NCBI RefSeq assembly: GCF_005503365.1 | Contig: NZ_SCML01000021.1 | Span: forward strand, 36,503 to 100,502 | DNA from: Hydrogenophaga sp. 2FB | GTDB taxonomy: Bacteria; Pseudomonadota; Gammaproteobacteria; Burkholderiales; Burkholderiaceae_C | Direction: 5' to 3' | Length of the DNA: 64,000 bases | In this document: positions 48,919 to 57,664 of the stretch, piece after piece | Position numbering within the stretch: position 1 is the stretch's first letter | Layout: each line of letters begins with the position of its first letter | The notes under the pieces: generated by a model | Databases searched by the model: none | Told to the model about the DNA's origin: nothing | The model's input: the letters and a program-made list of their open reading frames with translations, nothing else | Translations under genes and position numbers: made by a program

Positions 48919-49170
48919 GGCTTCATCCTCCTTGGGCCGAGATGGTAGCTGCGTCGGTGATCGGTTCAAGTGACCGTGTCTTGCGTCCTTTTTCCAGATC
49001 TTCCGGGCTGCGTGCGCCTGAAGCGCGGAGAAGACCGTAGCGCAAAGTTGACGCGACAGGCATGCGCGGCCACCATGGCGCACCGTCCCATCCCCAATGA
49101 GGCGGCAGACACATGGCCCGTTCCGGAGTGGGTGGACAAGGGCACCATTCCAGACGTCCAAGGAGGTCTC

Positions 49171-49983
49171 ATGGCTCAGAGCGACAAGGTGTTTGCGGGC
49201 GCGATCCCGAAGTTCTACGACACGTTGATGGTCCCCCTGATCTTCGGGGGCTATGCCGCCGATATGGCGGAGCTTGTCGCGGCCTTCTCGCCCGGTGCGG
49301 TGCTTGAAACGGCAGCCGGAAGCGGCGTGGTCACGCGGGCGCTTGCGCCAAAACTCGGCACCGACGCGCGCTACGTGGTGACCGACCTCAACCAGCCCAT
49401 GCTCGACTATGCCGCCGCCCGACAGGGGGCCGATAGCCGCATCGAATGGCGGCAGGCCGACGCGCTCGCCCTGCCATTCGAAGATGCCACGTTCGACGCC
49501 GTGTGCTGCCAGTTCGGTGCCATGTTTTTCCCCGATCGGGTTGCCGGCTACGCCGAGGCGCGCCGCGTGCTGAGGCGAGGCGGGCGCTTTGTCTTCAGTG
49601 TCTGGGATCGCATTGAAGAGAACGCCTTTGCCGATGAGGTCACCCATGCCGTCGCTGCGGTGTTTCCACAAGATCCGCCTCTATTCCTCGTCCGCACGCC
49701 GCACGGCTATCACGACATCGCATTGATCCGCGAGGAGCTGAAGCGCGCAGGGTTTGCCGACATCGAGATCGGGACGCACGAGAAGCTGAGTCGCGCGCCC
49801 TCGGCACGTGACGCCGCCATCGCCTACTGCCAGGGAACGCCACTGCGCAACGAAATCGAGGCGCGCGACGCCAGCTTGCTACAGCGCGCGACGGATCGCG
49901 CGACGGAGGCGATCGCCAGATGCCATGGCGAAGGCCCGGTGGCCGGCAAAATTCAGGCGCATGTGATCGTCGCGGCGGGATAG
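49171..49983 (+). CDS. class I SAM-dependent methyltransferase
   Basis: A 270-residue methyltransferase: LETAAGSGVVTRALA (SAM loop), YVVTDLNQPMLDYA, QADALALPFEDATFDAVCCQFG, LRRGGRFVFSVWD. It belongs to the broad UbiE/Coq5-like group and its substrate is unknown. The frame is open for another 67 codons upstream, but AAGGAGG directly before ATG 49171 decides the start. The 252-base upstream gap contains TTGACG near 49047 as a possible -35; no operator was found. Confidence 0.85.
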   Translation: MAQSDKVFAGAIPKFYDTLMVPLIFGGYAADMAELVAAFSPGAVLETAAGSGVVTRALAPKLGTDARYVVTDLNQPMLDYAAARQGADSRIEWRQADALALPFEDATFDAVCCQFGAMFFPDRVAGYAEARRVLRRGGRFVFSVWDRIEENAFADEVTHAVAAVFPQDPPLFLVRTPHGYHDIALIREELKRAGFADIEIGTHEKLSRAPSARDAAIAYCQGTPLRNEIEARDASLLQRATDRATEAIARCHGEGPVAGKIQAHVIVAAG

Positions 49984-50049
49984 GGAGCCCCGTGGCAGGC
50001 CCAGCGCCCTCGCAGGTCTTGCGGCCAATGAGCTTGCTACGTCAGCGCA

Positions 50050-51234
50050 TCAGTTGAAAGCCGCAATCCCCGTGATCGCCCGCCCCAGAATCAACGCGTG
50101 CACATCGTGCGTGCCTTCGTAGGTGTTCACCACCTCCAGGTTCACCAGGTGGCGCGCCACGCCGAACTCGTCGCTGATGCCATTGCCGCCCATCATGTCG
50201 CGCGCCAGGCGGGCGATGTCGAGCGATTTGCCGCAAGAGTTGCGCTTGAGGATGGAGGTGAGTTCGACTGCAGCCGTGCCTTCGTCCTTCATGCGCCCCA
50301 GCCGCAGGCAGCCCTGCAGGCCCAGGCTGATCTCGGTCAGCATGTCGGCCAGCTTCTTCTGGATCAACTGGTTGGCCGCGAGCGGGCGGCCGAACTGCTG
50401 GCGGTCCAGCACGTACTGGCGGGCGCGGAAGTAGCAGTCTTCCGCCGCGCCGAGCGCGCCCCACGCGATGCCGTAGCGCGCGCTGTTGAGGCAGGTGAAC
50501 GGGCCCTTCAGGCCGCGCACGTCGGGGAAGGCGTTTTCTTCGGGGCAGAACACCTCGTCCAGCACGATCTCGCCGGTGATGGACGCGCGCAGGCCGACCT
50601 TGCTGTGAATCGCCGGGGCGCTCAGGCCCTTCATGCCTTTGTCCAGGATGAAACCGCGGATCGCGCCTTCGTCGTCCTTGGCCCAGACCACGAACACGTC
50701 GGCGATCGGGCTGTTGGTGATCCACATCTTCGCGCCGCTCAGGCTGTAGCCACCGGCCACCTTCTTGGCGCGCGTGACCATGCTGCCGGGGTCGGAGCCG
50801 TGGTTGGGTTCGGTCAGACCGAAGCAGCCGATCCACTCGCCGGTGGCGAGCTTGGGCAGGTACTTCTGCTTCTGCGCTTCGGTGCCGAATTCGTTGATCG
50901 GCACCATCACAAGGGAGCTCTGCACGCTCATCATGGAGCGGTACCCGGAGTCCACGCGTTCCACTTCGCGCGCCACCAGGCCGTAGCAGACATAGTTCAG
51001 GCCGCTGCCGCCGTAGGCCTCGGGAATGGTCGGGCCGAGCAGGCCGAGTTCGCCCATCTCGCGGAAGATGGCCACGTCGGTCTTCTCGTGGCGGAAGGCC
51101 TCGGTCACGCGCGGCAGCAGCTTTTCCTGGCAATAGGCACGGGCGGCGTCCTGCACCTGGCGCTCGTCGTCGGTCAGTTGCGCGGTGAGGTGGAACGGGT
51201 CTTCCCAGCTGAAGCGGGCTTTGGCGGTGCTCAT
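50050..51234 (-). CDS. gcdH: glutaryl-CoA dehydrogenase
   Basis: A 394-residue acyl-CoA dehydrogenase with GCDH traits: [31 protein letters not shown] (FAD contact), [16 protein letters not shown], and the C-terminal [20 protein letters not shown], where the Glu is the catalytic base. It oxidises and decarboxylates glutaryl-CoA to crotonyl-CoA in lysine, tryptophan and benzoate-type catabolism. The usual partner CoA-transferase is not adjacent. The gene is divergent from a LysR regulator. Confidence 0.92.
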   Translation of the reverse strand: MSTAKARFSWEDPFHLTAQLTDDERQVQDAARAYCQEKLLPRVTEAFRHEKTDVAIFREMGELGLLGPTIPEAYGGSGLNYVCYGLVAREVERVDSGYRSMMSVQSSLVMVPINEFGTEAQKQKYLPKLATGEWIGCFGLTEPNHGSDPGSMVTRAKKVAGGYSLSGAKMWITNSPIADVFVVWAKDDEGAIRGFILDKGMKGLSAPAIHSKVGLRASITGEIVLDEVFCPEENAFPDVRGLKGPFTCLNSARYGIAWGALGAAEDCYFRARQYVLDRQQFGRPLAANQLIQKKLADMLTEISLGLQGCLRLGRMKDEGTAAVELTSILKRNSCGKSLDIARLARDMMGGNGISDEFGVARHLVNLEVVNTYEGTHDVHALILGRAITGIAAFN

Positions 51235-51309
51235 GGTGTGTCTCCGGGTTGGATGGGGCGAATGGCGCGAATGGCGCGATTGTCCGTTCCGCATGAATAC
51301 TTGTCTAAT

Positions 51310-51326
51310 ATGGATGGTGTATCCAT
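51310..51326. promoter_or_regulatory. LysR operator between gcdH and its regulator
   Basis: ATGGAT-GGTGT-ATCCAT (51310-51326) is a perfect 6-bp-arm inverted repeat in the 111-base divergent gap, 19 bases before the lysR ATG and 75 bases before gcdH. The spacing and AT-richness fit a LysR recognition site that also covers the lysR promoter. Confidence 0.6.
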
Positions 51327-51345
51327 CAATAGGATTTTTATATTC

Positions 51346-52236
51346 ATGGAATTCCGGCATCTGCGTTACTTCCTCGTGCTGGCCGAAGAACTGCACTTCG
51401 GCCGCGCGGCCCAGCGACTGGCCATCACGCAACCGCCGCTCTCGCTCAACATCCAGCAGCTGGAGGCGTCTGTGGGCGCGCAGCTGTTCACGCGCAACAG
51501 CCGCGGTGTGCAGCTCACGGCGGCCGGGCAGGCTTTCGTGCCCGCCGCGCGCGACTTGCTGGACCAGGCGAGCCAGGCCGCGCGCGAGGCGCGCGACGTG
51601 TCGCAGGGGCTGATGGGCAGCCTGCAGATCGGGTTCGTGGGCACGGCGCTGTACCGAGGCTTGACCAGCATTCTCCAATCGTTTGGTGAGGCGCACCCGC
51701 GCTTGCGGTTGGTATTGCGGGAGATGAGTTCGAGCGAGCAACTCATCGACCTGCGGCACGAGAGGCTGGACGTGGGCTTCGTGCACACCACGCACGTGCC
51801 GGTGGGCTTCTCGCAGATCCTGCTGTCGAGCCAGCCCTTTGTGGCCTGTCTGCCGGCCCGCCACGCGCTGGCGCGCCGCAAGCGCTTGTCGCTCTCGCAA
51901 CTGCAGGGCGAGCCGTTTGCCATGGTGTCGCGCGCTGTCTCACCGGACTACCACGAGCGCTTTCTCAGCCTGTGCGCGGACGCCGGTTTTGCGCCGGAGA
52001 TCCGCTATGAGTTGCGCCACTGGCTCAGCGTGGTATCGCTGGTGGCCCAGGGGCTGGCAGTGGCGCTGGTGCCGGCCGCGATGCAGCAGGCCGGCTTGCC
52101 TGGCGCGGTGTTTGTGCCGCTCGATGCGCAGACGCCGCCCTATGACACGCACTGCCTCTGGATCGGCGCGCGCAGCCCGGCGGCGTTGGCGGCATTCCTG
52201 GAAGCCGTGCGGGCCTTTGCGCAGCCGCTAGAGTAG
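51346..52236 (+). CDS. LysR-family regulator, probable GcdR-type
   Basis: A 296-residue LysR regulator: [22 protein letters not shown] and [14 protein letters not shown] are the HTH, and the effector domain contains [14 protein letters not shown] and [20 protein letters not shown]. It is close in style to BenM/CatR-like aromatic regulators. Being divergent from gcdH, it probably controls that gene in response to glutarate or glutaryl-CoA. The msrA gene starts 21 bases after its stop. Confidence 0.9.
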   Translation: MEFRHLRYFLVLAEELHFGRAAQRLAITQPPLSLNIQQLEASVGAQLFTRNSRGVQLTAAGQAFVPAARDLLDQASQAAREARDVSQGLMGSLQIGFVGTALYRGLTSILQSFGEAHPRLRLVLREMSSSEQLIDLRHERLDVGFVHTTHVPVGFSQILLSSQPFVACLPARHALARRKRLSLSQLQGEPFAMVSRAVSPDYHERFLSLCADAGFAPEIRYELRHWLSVVSLVAQGLAVALVPAAMQQAGLPGAVFVPLDAQTPPYDTHCLWIGARSPAALAAFLEAVRAFAQPLE

Positions 52237-52257
52237 GCCGCTCAACTGGAGAACACG

Positions 52258-52794
52258 ATGAGCGACAAACAAGTGCTGGTGCTGGGTGGTGGCTGCTTCT
52301 GGTGCACCGAGTCCGTCTACAAGGAAGTGCAGGGCGTGACCGATGTCGAGTCCGGCTACAGCAACGGCCAGGTGAAACAGCCCAGCTACGAGATGGTGTG
52401 TACCGGCACCACCGGCCACAACGAGGTGGTGCGGCTCGAATACGACCCGGCGCGGATCAGCACGCGCGAGATCCTGGAAATCTTTTTCGTGGTGCACGAC
52501 CCGACCACGCTCAACCGCCAGGGCAACGACGTGGGCACGCAGTACCGCAGCGGCATCTACTTCACCACGCCCGAGCAGCAACAGGTGGCGCAGGACATGA
52601 TCAACGAGCTGACGAAAGAAGATGCTTTCGGCAAGCCCATCGTCACCGAGGTAGCACCGCTGGACAACTACTCGCCCGCCGAGGACTACCACCAGGACTT
52701 CTTCGAGCGCAACCCGCACCAGGGCTACTGCATGGCCGTGGCCGCGCCCAAGGTGGCGAAGTTCCGCAAGACCTTCGCGCGCCTGGCGAAATAA
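52258..52794 (+). CDS. msrA: peptide-methionine (S)-S-oxide reductase
   Basis: A 178-residue MsrA. The active site is GGGCFWCTES with the catalytic Cys; YKEVQGVTDVESGYSNG and YRSGIYFTTPEQQ are the usual conserved segments. It reduces methionine-S-sulfoxide in oxidised proteins. It lies 21 bases after lysR and probably shares its transcript, ended by the strong hairpin at 52811-52845. Confidence 0.95.
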   Translation: MSDKQVLVLGGGCFWCTESVYKEVQGVTDVESGYSNGQVKQPSYEMVCTGTTGHNEVVRLEYDPARISTREILEIFFVVHDPTTLNRQGNDVGTQYRSGIYFTTPEQQQVAQDMINELTKEDAFGKPIVTEVAPLDNYSPAEDYHQDFFERNPHQGYCMAVAAPKVAKFRKTFARLAK

Positions 52795-52810
52795 GCACGT
52801 CAGAACAAAG

Positions 52811-52845
52811 ACGGGCGGCCTCCCGAAACCGGGGAGGCCGCCCGT
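52811..52845. terminator. bidirectional Rho-independent terminator between msrA and the fasciclin gene
   Basis: A perfect 14-bp stem, ACGGGCGGCCTCCC (52811-52824) against GGGAGGCCGCCCGT (52832-52845), with a 7-base loop. TGTGCTTTCT follows on the plus strand and CTTTGTTCTG on the minus strand. It lies between two convergent stops (52794 and 52864) and should end both transcripts. Confidence 0.85.
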
Positions 52846-52863
52846 TGTGCTTTCTACCGCCGC

Positions 52864-53415
52864 TTACTTGGGCAGCAGCACCTTGTCGATGACGTGGATC
52901 ACGCCGTTCGATTGGTAGACATCGGCAATCGTGACGGTGGCAACACCGCCTTTTTCATCGGTCACGCTGACCTTGCCGCCAGCCGATTTGGCCACCAGCG
53001 TGCCACCGGCCACGGTCTTGATGGAAGCCGAACCTTTGCCGTCCGCAATCATCTTGCTGATGGCCGCCGCGTCCCATTTGCCGGGCACCACGTGGTAGGT
53101 CAGGATGCCGCTCAGCATGGCCTTGTTCTCGGGCTTGAGCAGCGTGTCCACGGTGCCGGCGGGCAGCGCGGCAAACGCCGCGTTGGTGGGCGCGAACACG
53201 GTGAACGGGCCGGGCCCCTTGAGCGTGTCGACGAGGCCGGCTGCCTTGACCGCGGCCACCAGCGTGGTGTGGTCCTTGGAGTTCACCGCGTTGTCGATGA
53301 TGTCCTTGCTCGCCAGCATCGGCGCGCCGCCGACCATGACTTGCGCGAAAGCGCCCAGGGATGCCGTGCCGATGGCGAAGGCCAGAACGGTCTTGCGGAT
53401 GGTTTGCGTGATCAT
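52864..53415 (-). CDS. exported fasciclin-domain protein
   Basis: A 183-residue protein with a signal peptide (about 1-24, LGAFA before QVMVGG) and one FAS1 domain: [48 protein letters not shown], and [21 protein letters not shown]1 proteins act in adhesion or stress-related surface roles. AAGGAG before ATG 53415 fixes the start. A possible ECF-type promoter is located about 42 bases upstream. Confidence 0.93.
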   Translation of the reverse strand: MITQTIRKTVLAFAIGTASLGAFAQVMVGGAPMLASKDIIDNAVNSKDHTTLVAAVKAAGLVDTLKGPGPFTVFAPTNAAFAALPAGTVDTLLKPENKAMLSGILTYHVVPGKWDAAAISKMIADGKGSASIKTVAGGTLVAKSAGGKVSVTDEKGGVATVTIADVYQSNGVIHVIDKVLLPK

Positions 53416-53456
53416 GAAGTCTCCTTGAGGGTTGAAGCCGGAACTGCGGCTGTAGG

Positions 53457-53487
53457 AGATACGCAGCGCGACCACGCACTGGATTCA
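53457..53487 (-). promoter_or_regulatory. possible ECF-sigma promoter for the fasciclin gene
   Basis: On the minus strand TGAATCC (53481-53487) and CGTATCT (53457-53463) are separated by 17 bases, with the start codon about 42 bases further on. Such boxes resemble ECF-sigma promoters rather than sigma70. No ECF gene is in this window, so the assignment is weak. Confidence 0.3.
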
Positions 53488-53501
53488 AAAAGACTGAAAA
53501 A

Positions 53502-54380
53502 TCATTTCGCGCGAAGCCGCGCCTGCAACAACGGCCAGCAGACGATCACCGCCAGACCCATCAGCACGAGCGCGGCGGCGCCCAGCTTCCAGCCCGGCAG
53601 CGCTTCGCCTAGCGAGAAGGCCGAGGCGCCCATGCCGAACACCGGCACCAGCAAGGCCCATGGCGTGACCGTCGCGGCCGGGTGCCGCGCCAGCAGCCAG
53701 TTCCACGCGCCATAACCAAACAGCGTGTTGCCCACGGCTTGCCACAGCACGCTGGCCCACACCAGGCCGCTGGCCTGTTCGAGCGACGTGCGCATCAGTT
53801 GCGGGCCTTCGAGCCACCACGACAGCGCCAACAGTGGCGGCACCGCGAACAGGCTGCTCCAGACCATGAAGTGCAGCATGTTCACCGGCCCGAGCGACTT
53901 CACCACCAGGTTGGCCAGCGACCAGAAGAAGGCCGCGCTCAACACCAGGCCCATGCCCCACAGGGTGACCGAGGCATCGAGGTTGGCCGCGATCAGGCCC
54001 AAGCCCGCGAGCGCGAGCAGCAGGCCGGCGACCTGGAAGCCGCGCACGCGCTCCTTCATGAGCCACAGCGACAGGCCGATGGTGAAGAACACCTGCAACT
54101 GCACCACCAGCGAGGCCATGCCGGGCGAGATGCTGCTGCGCATGGCCAGGAACAAGAGACCGAACTGGCCCACGCCGAGCAACACGCCGAAGGCCGCGAC
54201 CTTGCGCCAGGGCGCGGTGGGGCGGGGCATGAACAGCAGCCAGGGCAGGGCCGAGAAAGTGAAACGCAGCGCGGCGAAGAGAAACGGCGGCAAGCCGTCC
54301 AGGCCCCAGCGGATCACCACGAAGTTGGTGCCCCAGACGAACACCACCGAAAGGGCCAGGAGCAGGTGGGTCGTGGGCAA
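53502..54380 (-). CDS. EamA/DMT-superfamily transporter, divergent from a Fur-family gene
   Basis: About 292 residues with two EamA repeats: LLLALSVVFVWGTNFVVIRWGLDGLPPFL, RFTFSALPWLLFM, VVQLQVFFTIGLSLWLMKERV and VPVFGMGASAFSLGEALPG. The substrate is unknown. The start is uncertain: TTG 54380 keeps the promoter free, whereas ATG 54452 would place the start codon inside the putative Fur-family operator, 44 bases from the divergent ATG. I favour TTG. Confidence 0.82.
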   Translation of the reverse strand: MPTTHLLLALSVVFVWGTNFVVIRWGLDGLPPFLFAALRFTFSALPWLLFMPRPTAPWRKVAAFGVLLGVGQFGLLFLAMRSSISPGMASLVVQLQVFFTIGLSLWLMKERVRGFQVAGLLLALAGLGLIAANLDASVTLWGMGLVLSAAFFWSLANLVVKSLGPVNMLHFMVWSSLFAVPPLLALSWWLEGPQLMRTSLEQASGLVWASVLWQAVGNTLFGYGAWNWLLARHPAATVTPWALLVPVFGMGASAFSLGEALPGWKLGAAALVLMGLAVIVCWPLLQARLRAK

Positions 54381-54428
54381 GGGGTGTTCCGTGGGAGTGG
54401 TGATGGCCAGTTTAGCCAGCGCCCTCTT

Positions 54429-54482
54429 GTTGCAACCGAATTGCGATAACATCGCCGTGAATGGCAACTTGGTTGCAATAAC
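54429..54482. promoter_or_regulatory. Fur/Zur-type operator cluster in the divergent promoter
   Basis: Within 54 bases there are GTTGCAAC (54429-54436, perfect palindrome), GCAAC-TTG-GTTGC (54464-54476, inverted repeat) and a direct repeat TTGCGATAAC (54441-54450) / TTGCAATAAC (54473-54482). The gap lies between the DMT transporter and the Fur-family gene, so the regulator probably binds here. The motif differs from the classical Fur box; Zur is a plausible alternative. Confidence 0.5.
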
Positions 54483-54495
54483 GGAGCCGCCCACC

Positions 54496-54957
54496 ATGTC
54501 CTCTCGCACGATGCTCAGTGGCGTGCCCGCCGCGATCCAGACCCGTCTGGAGGCCGCTGGCCTGCGCCGCACCTTGGCCACGCGCGCCGTGCTGGGCCTG
54601 TTCCTGGCGCAACCGCAGGGCGGGCTGACCCACGCGCAGGCCTTGAACGCGCTCACCGCGCGCGGGCTCGAGATCAACCGTGTGACGCTCTACCGTCTGC
54701 TCGACCGGCTGGCCGCCTGCGGTGTGCTGCAGCGCCACACCGACGACCAGGCCCGCACCTGGCGCTTCAGCCTCGCGCCGGTGGACGAGGAAGGCCTGCA
54801 GCCGCACTTCGAGTGCGGTGCGTGTCACCGGCAATTTGCGCTCGGTAACGCGGGAGAGATGGCGCGCGAACTCTTGCGCGTCATCGCGCGCCAGGGCCAT
54901 ATCGGCGAGCAGGTGGCCGTGCGGGGCACCTGCTCGGACTGCACACACAACTTTTGA
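54496..54957 (+). CDS. Fur-family metalloregulator (Zur-like)
   Basis: A 153-residue Fur-family protein: winged HTH (about 20-85, LTHAQALNALTARGLEINRVTLYRLLDRL) and a metal/dimerisation domain with two structural CxxC pairs, Cys107/110 (HFECGACHRQF) and Cys146/149 (GTCSDCTHNF). It lacks the His-rich HHDH segment of iron Fur, which supports a Zur-like or other role. It starts divergent from a DMT transporter, with repeated operator-like sites between, and is followed by a Cys/His-rich exported protein. Confidence 0.88.
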   Translation: MSSRTMLSGVPAAIQTRLEAAGLRRTLATRAVLGLFLAQPQGGLTHAQALNALTARGLEINRVTLYRLLDRLAACGVLQRHTDDQARTWRFSLAPVDEEGLQPHFECGACHRQFALGNAGEMARELLRVIARQGHIGEQVAVRGTCSDCTHNF

Positions 54958-54974
54958 AACCCGAGGGCAATGCC

Positions 54975-55220
54975 ATGAAGAAAAAACCGTTCCTGTGTCT
55001 GTTCGCGGCCACCCTGCTGGCGTCCGCCGCGCTCGCCCAGCATTCCGACAAGGAAACCAAGGAGGACGTCGCCCGCCACCGTGCGATGGCCGTGGCGCAC
55101 GAGGGCGCGGCCAAGTGTCTGGAGGCGGGCAAGGGCGAAAAAATCTGCATGCAGGAACTGTCGGTCGCCTGCAAAGGTATGGCCCTCGGAAAATACTGCG
55201 GCATGCGCCACGCCCACTGA
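54975..55220 (+). CDS. small Cys/His-rich exported protein of unknown function
   Basis: An 81-residue protein with a signal peptide (about 1-21, SAALA before QHSDK). The mature 60 residues hold four cysteines (48, 58, 66, 75) and five histidines (23, 35, 42, 79, 81), ending YCGMRHAH. I do not recognise the family. Two disulfides or a periplasmic metal site are both possible. It starts 17 bases after the Fur-family stop, so it is probably co-transcribed and metal-regulated. GAGGG supports the ATG; an ATG at 54954 would add seven residues. Confidence 0.75.
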   Translation: MKKKPFLCLFAATLLASAALAQHSDKETKEDVARHRAMAVAHEGAAKCLEAGKGEKICMQELSVACKGMALGKYCGMRHAH

Positions 55221-55262
55221 TGGCCTGAATCTCTCGCGTGGTCGAGTGAGTACCATCGCCGG

Positions 55263-56219
55263 GTGAACATCGCCACCCATCCCGTTGTTGCCTCTCTCAC
55301 CCCGGTTTTCCTGCTGATCGCGCTCGGTTACCTCGCCGGTCTGCGGCGTTGGATCCGCGAGTCCTCGGTCAAGGACTTGTCCAACCTCGTGTTCCTGCTG
55401 TTGATCCCAGCGCTGATGTTTCGCACCATGGCGTCAGTGCATTTCGACACCCTGGATTGGCGGCCGGTGCTGGCGTATTTCCTGGCGGCGCTGAGCTTGT
55501 TGGGCGTGTGCATCGCGTGGCGCGGCTTCAACCGCCGCAGCGTGGTGCTGGGTCTGGCGAGCACCTTCTCCAACATGGTGATGATCGGCATCGCGTTGGT
55601 CGAGCTGGCCTACGGCAAGGAGGCCCAGCTCACCCTGCTCACCCTGGTGTCGGTGCATGCGCTGATCCTGCTCACGGTCGGCTCCATCGTGCTGGAACTG
55701 GCGGTGGCGCGCGAAGCCCGAGCGGGCGGCGAACGCGCGCCGCACGTGCTGGCCACCGCGTGGTCGGCGATCAAAGGCGCGTTGATCCACCCGATCCCTT
55801 TGCCCATCCTCTGCGGCCTGCTGTTCGCACAGACCGGTCTGACGCTGCCTACGGTGGTCGACCGGCCGCTGCAGTTGCTGGCCAGCGCATTCGCCCCGAT
55901 CGCGCTGGTGCTGGTCGGTGTCACGCTCGCGCGCACGTCGATGGCGGGCCACCTGCGTGAGGCGTTGTGGGTGAGCGTTGCCAAGAACCTGGTGTTGCCC
56001 GTCCTGGTGGGGTTGAGCGCGTGGGGCCTGGGCATCACCGGCACGCCGCTCACCGTCCTGGTGGTGGCCGCGGCGCTACCGGCGGGTGCCAACGTGTTTC
56101 TGTTCGCGCAACGCTACGAGGTGGCGCAGGAGGTCACCATCGCCAGCATGGGCCTGTCCACCGTGCTCGCCTTGTTCACGCTGAGCCTGACCATGATGCT
56201 CATGGCCTGGCTCAATTGA
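55263..56219 (+). CDS. AEC (auxin efflux carrier)-family transporter, GTG start
   Basis: A 318-residue ten-helix carrier. Typical features are LIALGYLAGLRRWI, LVFLLLIPALMFRTMA, LASTFSNMVMIGIALV and ALPAGANVFLFAQRYEV near the C-terminal half. Family members transport malonate, malate or similar anions. The start is GTG at 55263; no in-frame ATG exists before the first helix. It lies 42 bases after the small exported protein, but no link to metal control is evident. Confidence 0.87.
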   Translation: MNIATHPVVASLTPVFLLIALGYLAGLRRWIRESSVKDLSNLVFLLLIPALMFRTMASVHFDTLDWRPVLAYFLAALSLLGVCIAWRGFNRRSVVLGLASTFSNMVMIGIALVELAYGKEAQLTLLTLVSVHALILLTVGSIVLELAVAREARAGGERAPHVLATAWSAIKGALIHPIPLPILCGLLFAQTGLTLPTVVDRPLQLLASAFAPIALVLVGVTLARTSMAGHLREALWVSVAKNLVLPVLVGLSAWGLGITGTPLTVLVVAAALPAGANVFLFAQRYEVAQEVTIASMGLSTVLALFTLSLTMMLMAWLN

Positions 56220-56228
56220 GCGCCACGC

Positions 56229-56681
56229 TCACTGGCTGATCTTGCGGCCTTCTTCGACCTGGTATTCGAAGTAGCGCTGGAAGCCGAACGCCAGGCTGCC
56301 CATGAGCGCGACGGTGCCCAGCAGCAGTGCGAACACGAGTGCTCCGATGGTGAGCCAGTTGGTGCCGCCCGAGACCGCGTCGGCGGGCAGTTGCGGGTTG
56401 AACTGGCGGTTCCACTTCTCGCGGTCGGTCAGCGCGTAGACGATGGCCGCCAGGCAACCGGCGGAAATCGTCAGGCCCAGCAGCGGGACGAGCAGCCAGG
56501 AGAGCTTGTCGTCCTGCCCGTACATCAGCACGCGGTCCACACCCCAGAGCCCCAATGCCGCCGGAATCGGGTGCAGCCAGCCCACCCAGTCGCCCAGGCC
56601 ACGCAGGTAAAAGCGGTGCAGGCCGAGCATGCCCCCGAAGAGGGCCAACCAGACCGCCACGGTCTTGTTCTTGCGCATCAT
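56229..56681 (-). CDS. TM2-domain membrane protein
   Basis: A 150-residue protein. The N-terminal TM2 domain (KTVAVWLALFGGMLGLHRFYLRG) is followed by further hydrophobic helices (LLVPLLGLTISAGCLAAIVYAL, IGALVFALLLGTVALMGSLAFG). Function unknown; TM2 proteins are small membrane proteins of varied context. Adjacent ATGs at 56681 and 56678 are possible. Its start lies within three bases of the preceding GNAT stop, so the two form an operon. Confidence 0.85.
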   Translation of the reverse strand: MMRKNKTVAVWLALFGGMLGLHRFYLRGLGDWVGWLHPIPAALGLWGVDRVLMYGQDDKLSWLLVPLLGLTISAGCLAAIVYALTDREKWNRQFNPQLPADAVSGGTNWLTIGALVFALLLGTVALMGSLAFGFQRYFEYQVEEGRKISQ

Positions 56682-56683
56682 GT

Positions 56684-57214
56684 TCACGCGCCCCCGTTCG
56701 GAGGAATGCTGTCGCCCGCACCCAGGGTTTTCTGCATCAGCACGATGTCGAGCCAGCGGTCGAACTTCCAGCCGCACGACTGCACCACGCCCACGGGCTC
56801 GAAGCCCAGCGCCTTGTGCACGCCGATCGAGCCGGCATTGGCCGAATCCCCGATCACCGCCATCACCTTGCGCGTGCCGGTGCGTTCCAGCACCGCCAAC
56901 AACTCGGTCAGCAGCGCGCGGCCCAGACCTTTGCGGTGGGCGGCGGGGTCCATGTAGATCGAATCCTCGACCGAAAAGCGGTAGGCCGGGCGCGGCTTGA
57001 ACCAGTTGCCATAAGCGAAACCCAGCACCTGACCGCCGTCCTCGGCCACGAGCCAGGGGAGGCCCTTGCCCAGCACATCGGCGCGGCGCGCCGTCATGTC
57101 GGCCAGAGTGGGTGGGGTGGTTTCGAAGGTGCCGGTGCCGTGCAGCACATGGTGGCCATAAATGCGGGTGATCGCGTCGAGGTCTTCGTCGCGGCTGGGG
57201 CGGATCAGGGGCAT
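56684..57214 (-). CDS. GNAT N-acetyltransferase (phosphinothricin-acetyltransferase-like)
   Basis: A 176-residue GNAT enzyme: IRPSRDEDLDAITRIYGHHVLHGTGTFE at the start, acetyl-CoA loop AHRKGLGRALLTELL, and VIGDSANAGSIGVHKALGFEPVG. It fits the PAT/methionine-sulfoximine acetyltransferase group, which acetylates the amino group of glufosinate-like compounds or amino acids. It is divergent from rpsP and first gene of a two-gene unit with the TM2 protein. Confidence 0.9.
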   Translation of the reverse strand: MPLIRPSRDEDLDAITRIYGHHVLHGTGTFETTPPTLADMTARRADVLGKGLPWLVAEDGGQVLGFAYGNWFKPRPAYRFSVEDSIYMDPAAHRKGLGRALLTELLAVLERTGTRKVMAVIGDSANAGSIGVHKALGFEPVGVVQSCGWKFDRWLDIVLMQKTLGAGDSIPPNGGA

Positions 57215-57241
57215 GGGTCTGTGGGGCTCGGGGAGGAGGGG

Positions 57242-57270
57242 ACGGTCGAAACCAGCGGACGGGCTATAAT
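57242..57270 (+). promoter_or_regulatory. probable promoter of the rpsP operon
   Basis: A perfect -10 TATAAT (57265-57270) with a weak -35 (ACGGTC, 57242-57247) 17 bases upstream. The leader to rpsP is about 117 bases and contains GTACC-GATGTT-GGTAC (57356-57371), a small hairpin close to the RBS. It faces the ribosomal-protein operon. Confidence 0.6.
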
Positions 57271-57393
57271 CGCGGGCTTCGTGGCGTTTCGCTGGCCGGG
57301 TGGTCAGTCGTGTGTCTCAAGCGCTGCAGAAAAGCGGGTCGCAAGATCCAGTGAAGTACCGATGTTGGTACCTCTCCACCCGAAGGATAAATC

Positions 57394-57648
57394 ATGGTCG
57401 TCATTCGACTCTCCCGCGGCGGCTCCAAAGCCCGTCCTTTCTACAACATCGTGGTTGCCGACAAGCGCAACCGCCGCGATGGCCGCTTCATCGAGCGCAT
57501 CGGCTTCTACAACCCGCTGGCCCGCGGTGGTGAAGAGCCCCTGCGCATCGCCGTCGATCGCCTGACCTACTGGACCGGCGTCGGCGCCGAGCCTTCGGAC
57601 ACCGTGGCGCGTCTGGTCAAGCAAAACGCCGCCAAGGCAGCGGCCTGA
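57394..57648 (+). CDS. rpsP: 30S ribosomal protein S16
   Basis: An 84-residue S16: [21 protein letters not shown], then [15 protein letters not shown], and the C-terminal [16 protein letters not shown]. It binds 16S rRNA during 30S assembly. GAAGGA precedes the ATG. First gene of rpsP-rimM-trmD-rplS, the conserved order in many proteobacteria. Confidence 0.98.
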   Translation: MVVIRLSRGGSKARPFYNIVVADKRNRRDGRFIERIGFYNPLARGGEEPLRIAVDRLTYWTGVGAEPSDTVARLVKQNAAKAAA

Positions 57649-57664
57649 TCTCACCTTCACTCAG

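Noticed and set aside
57356..57371. Riboswitch in the rpsP leader
   Set aside because: Only one small hairpin near the RBS is visible; no known riboswitch core was recognised.
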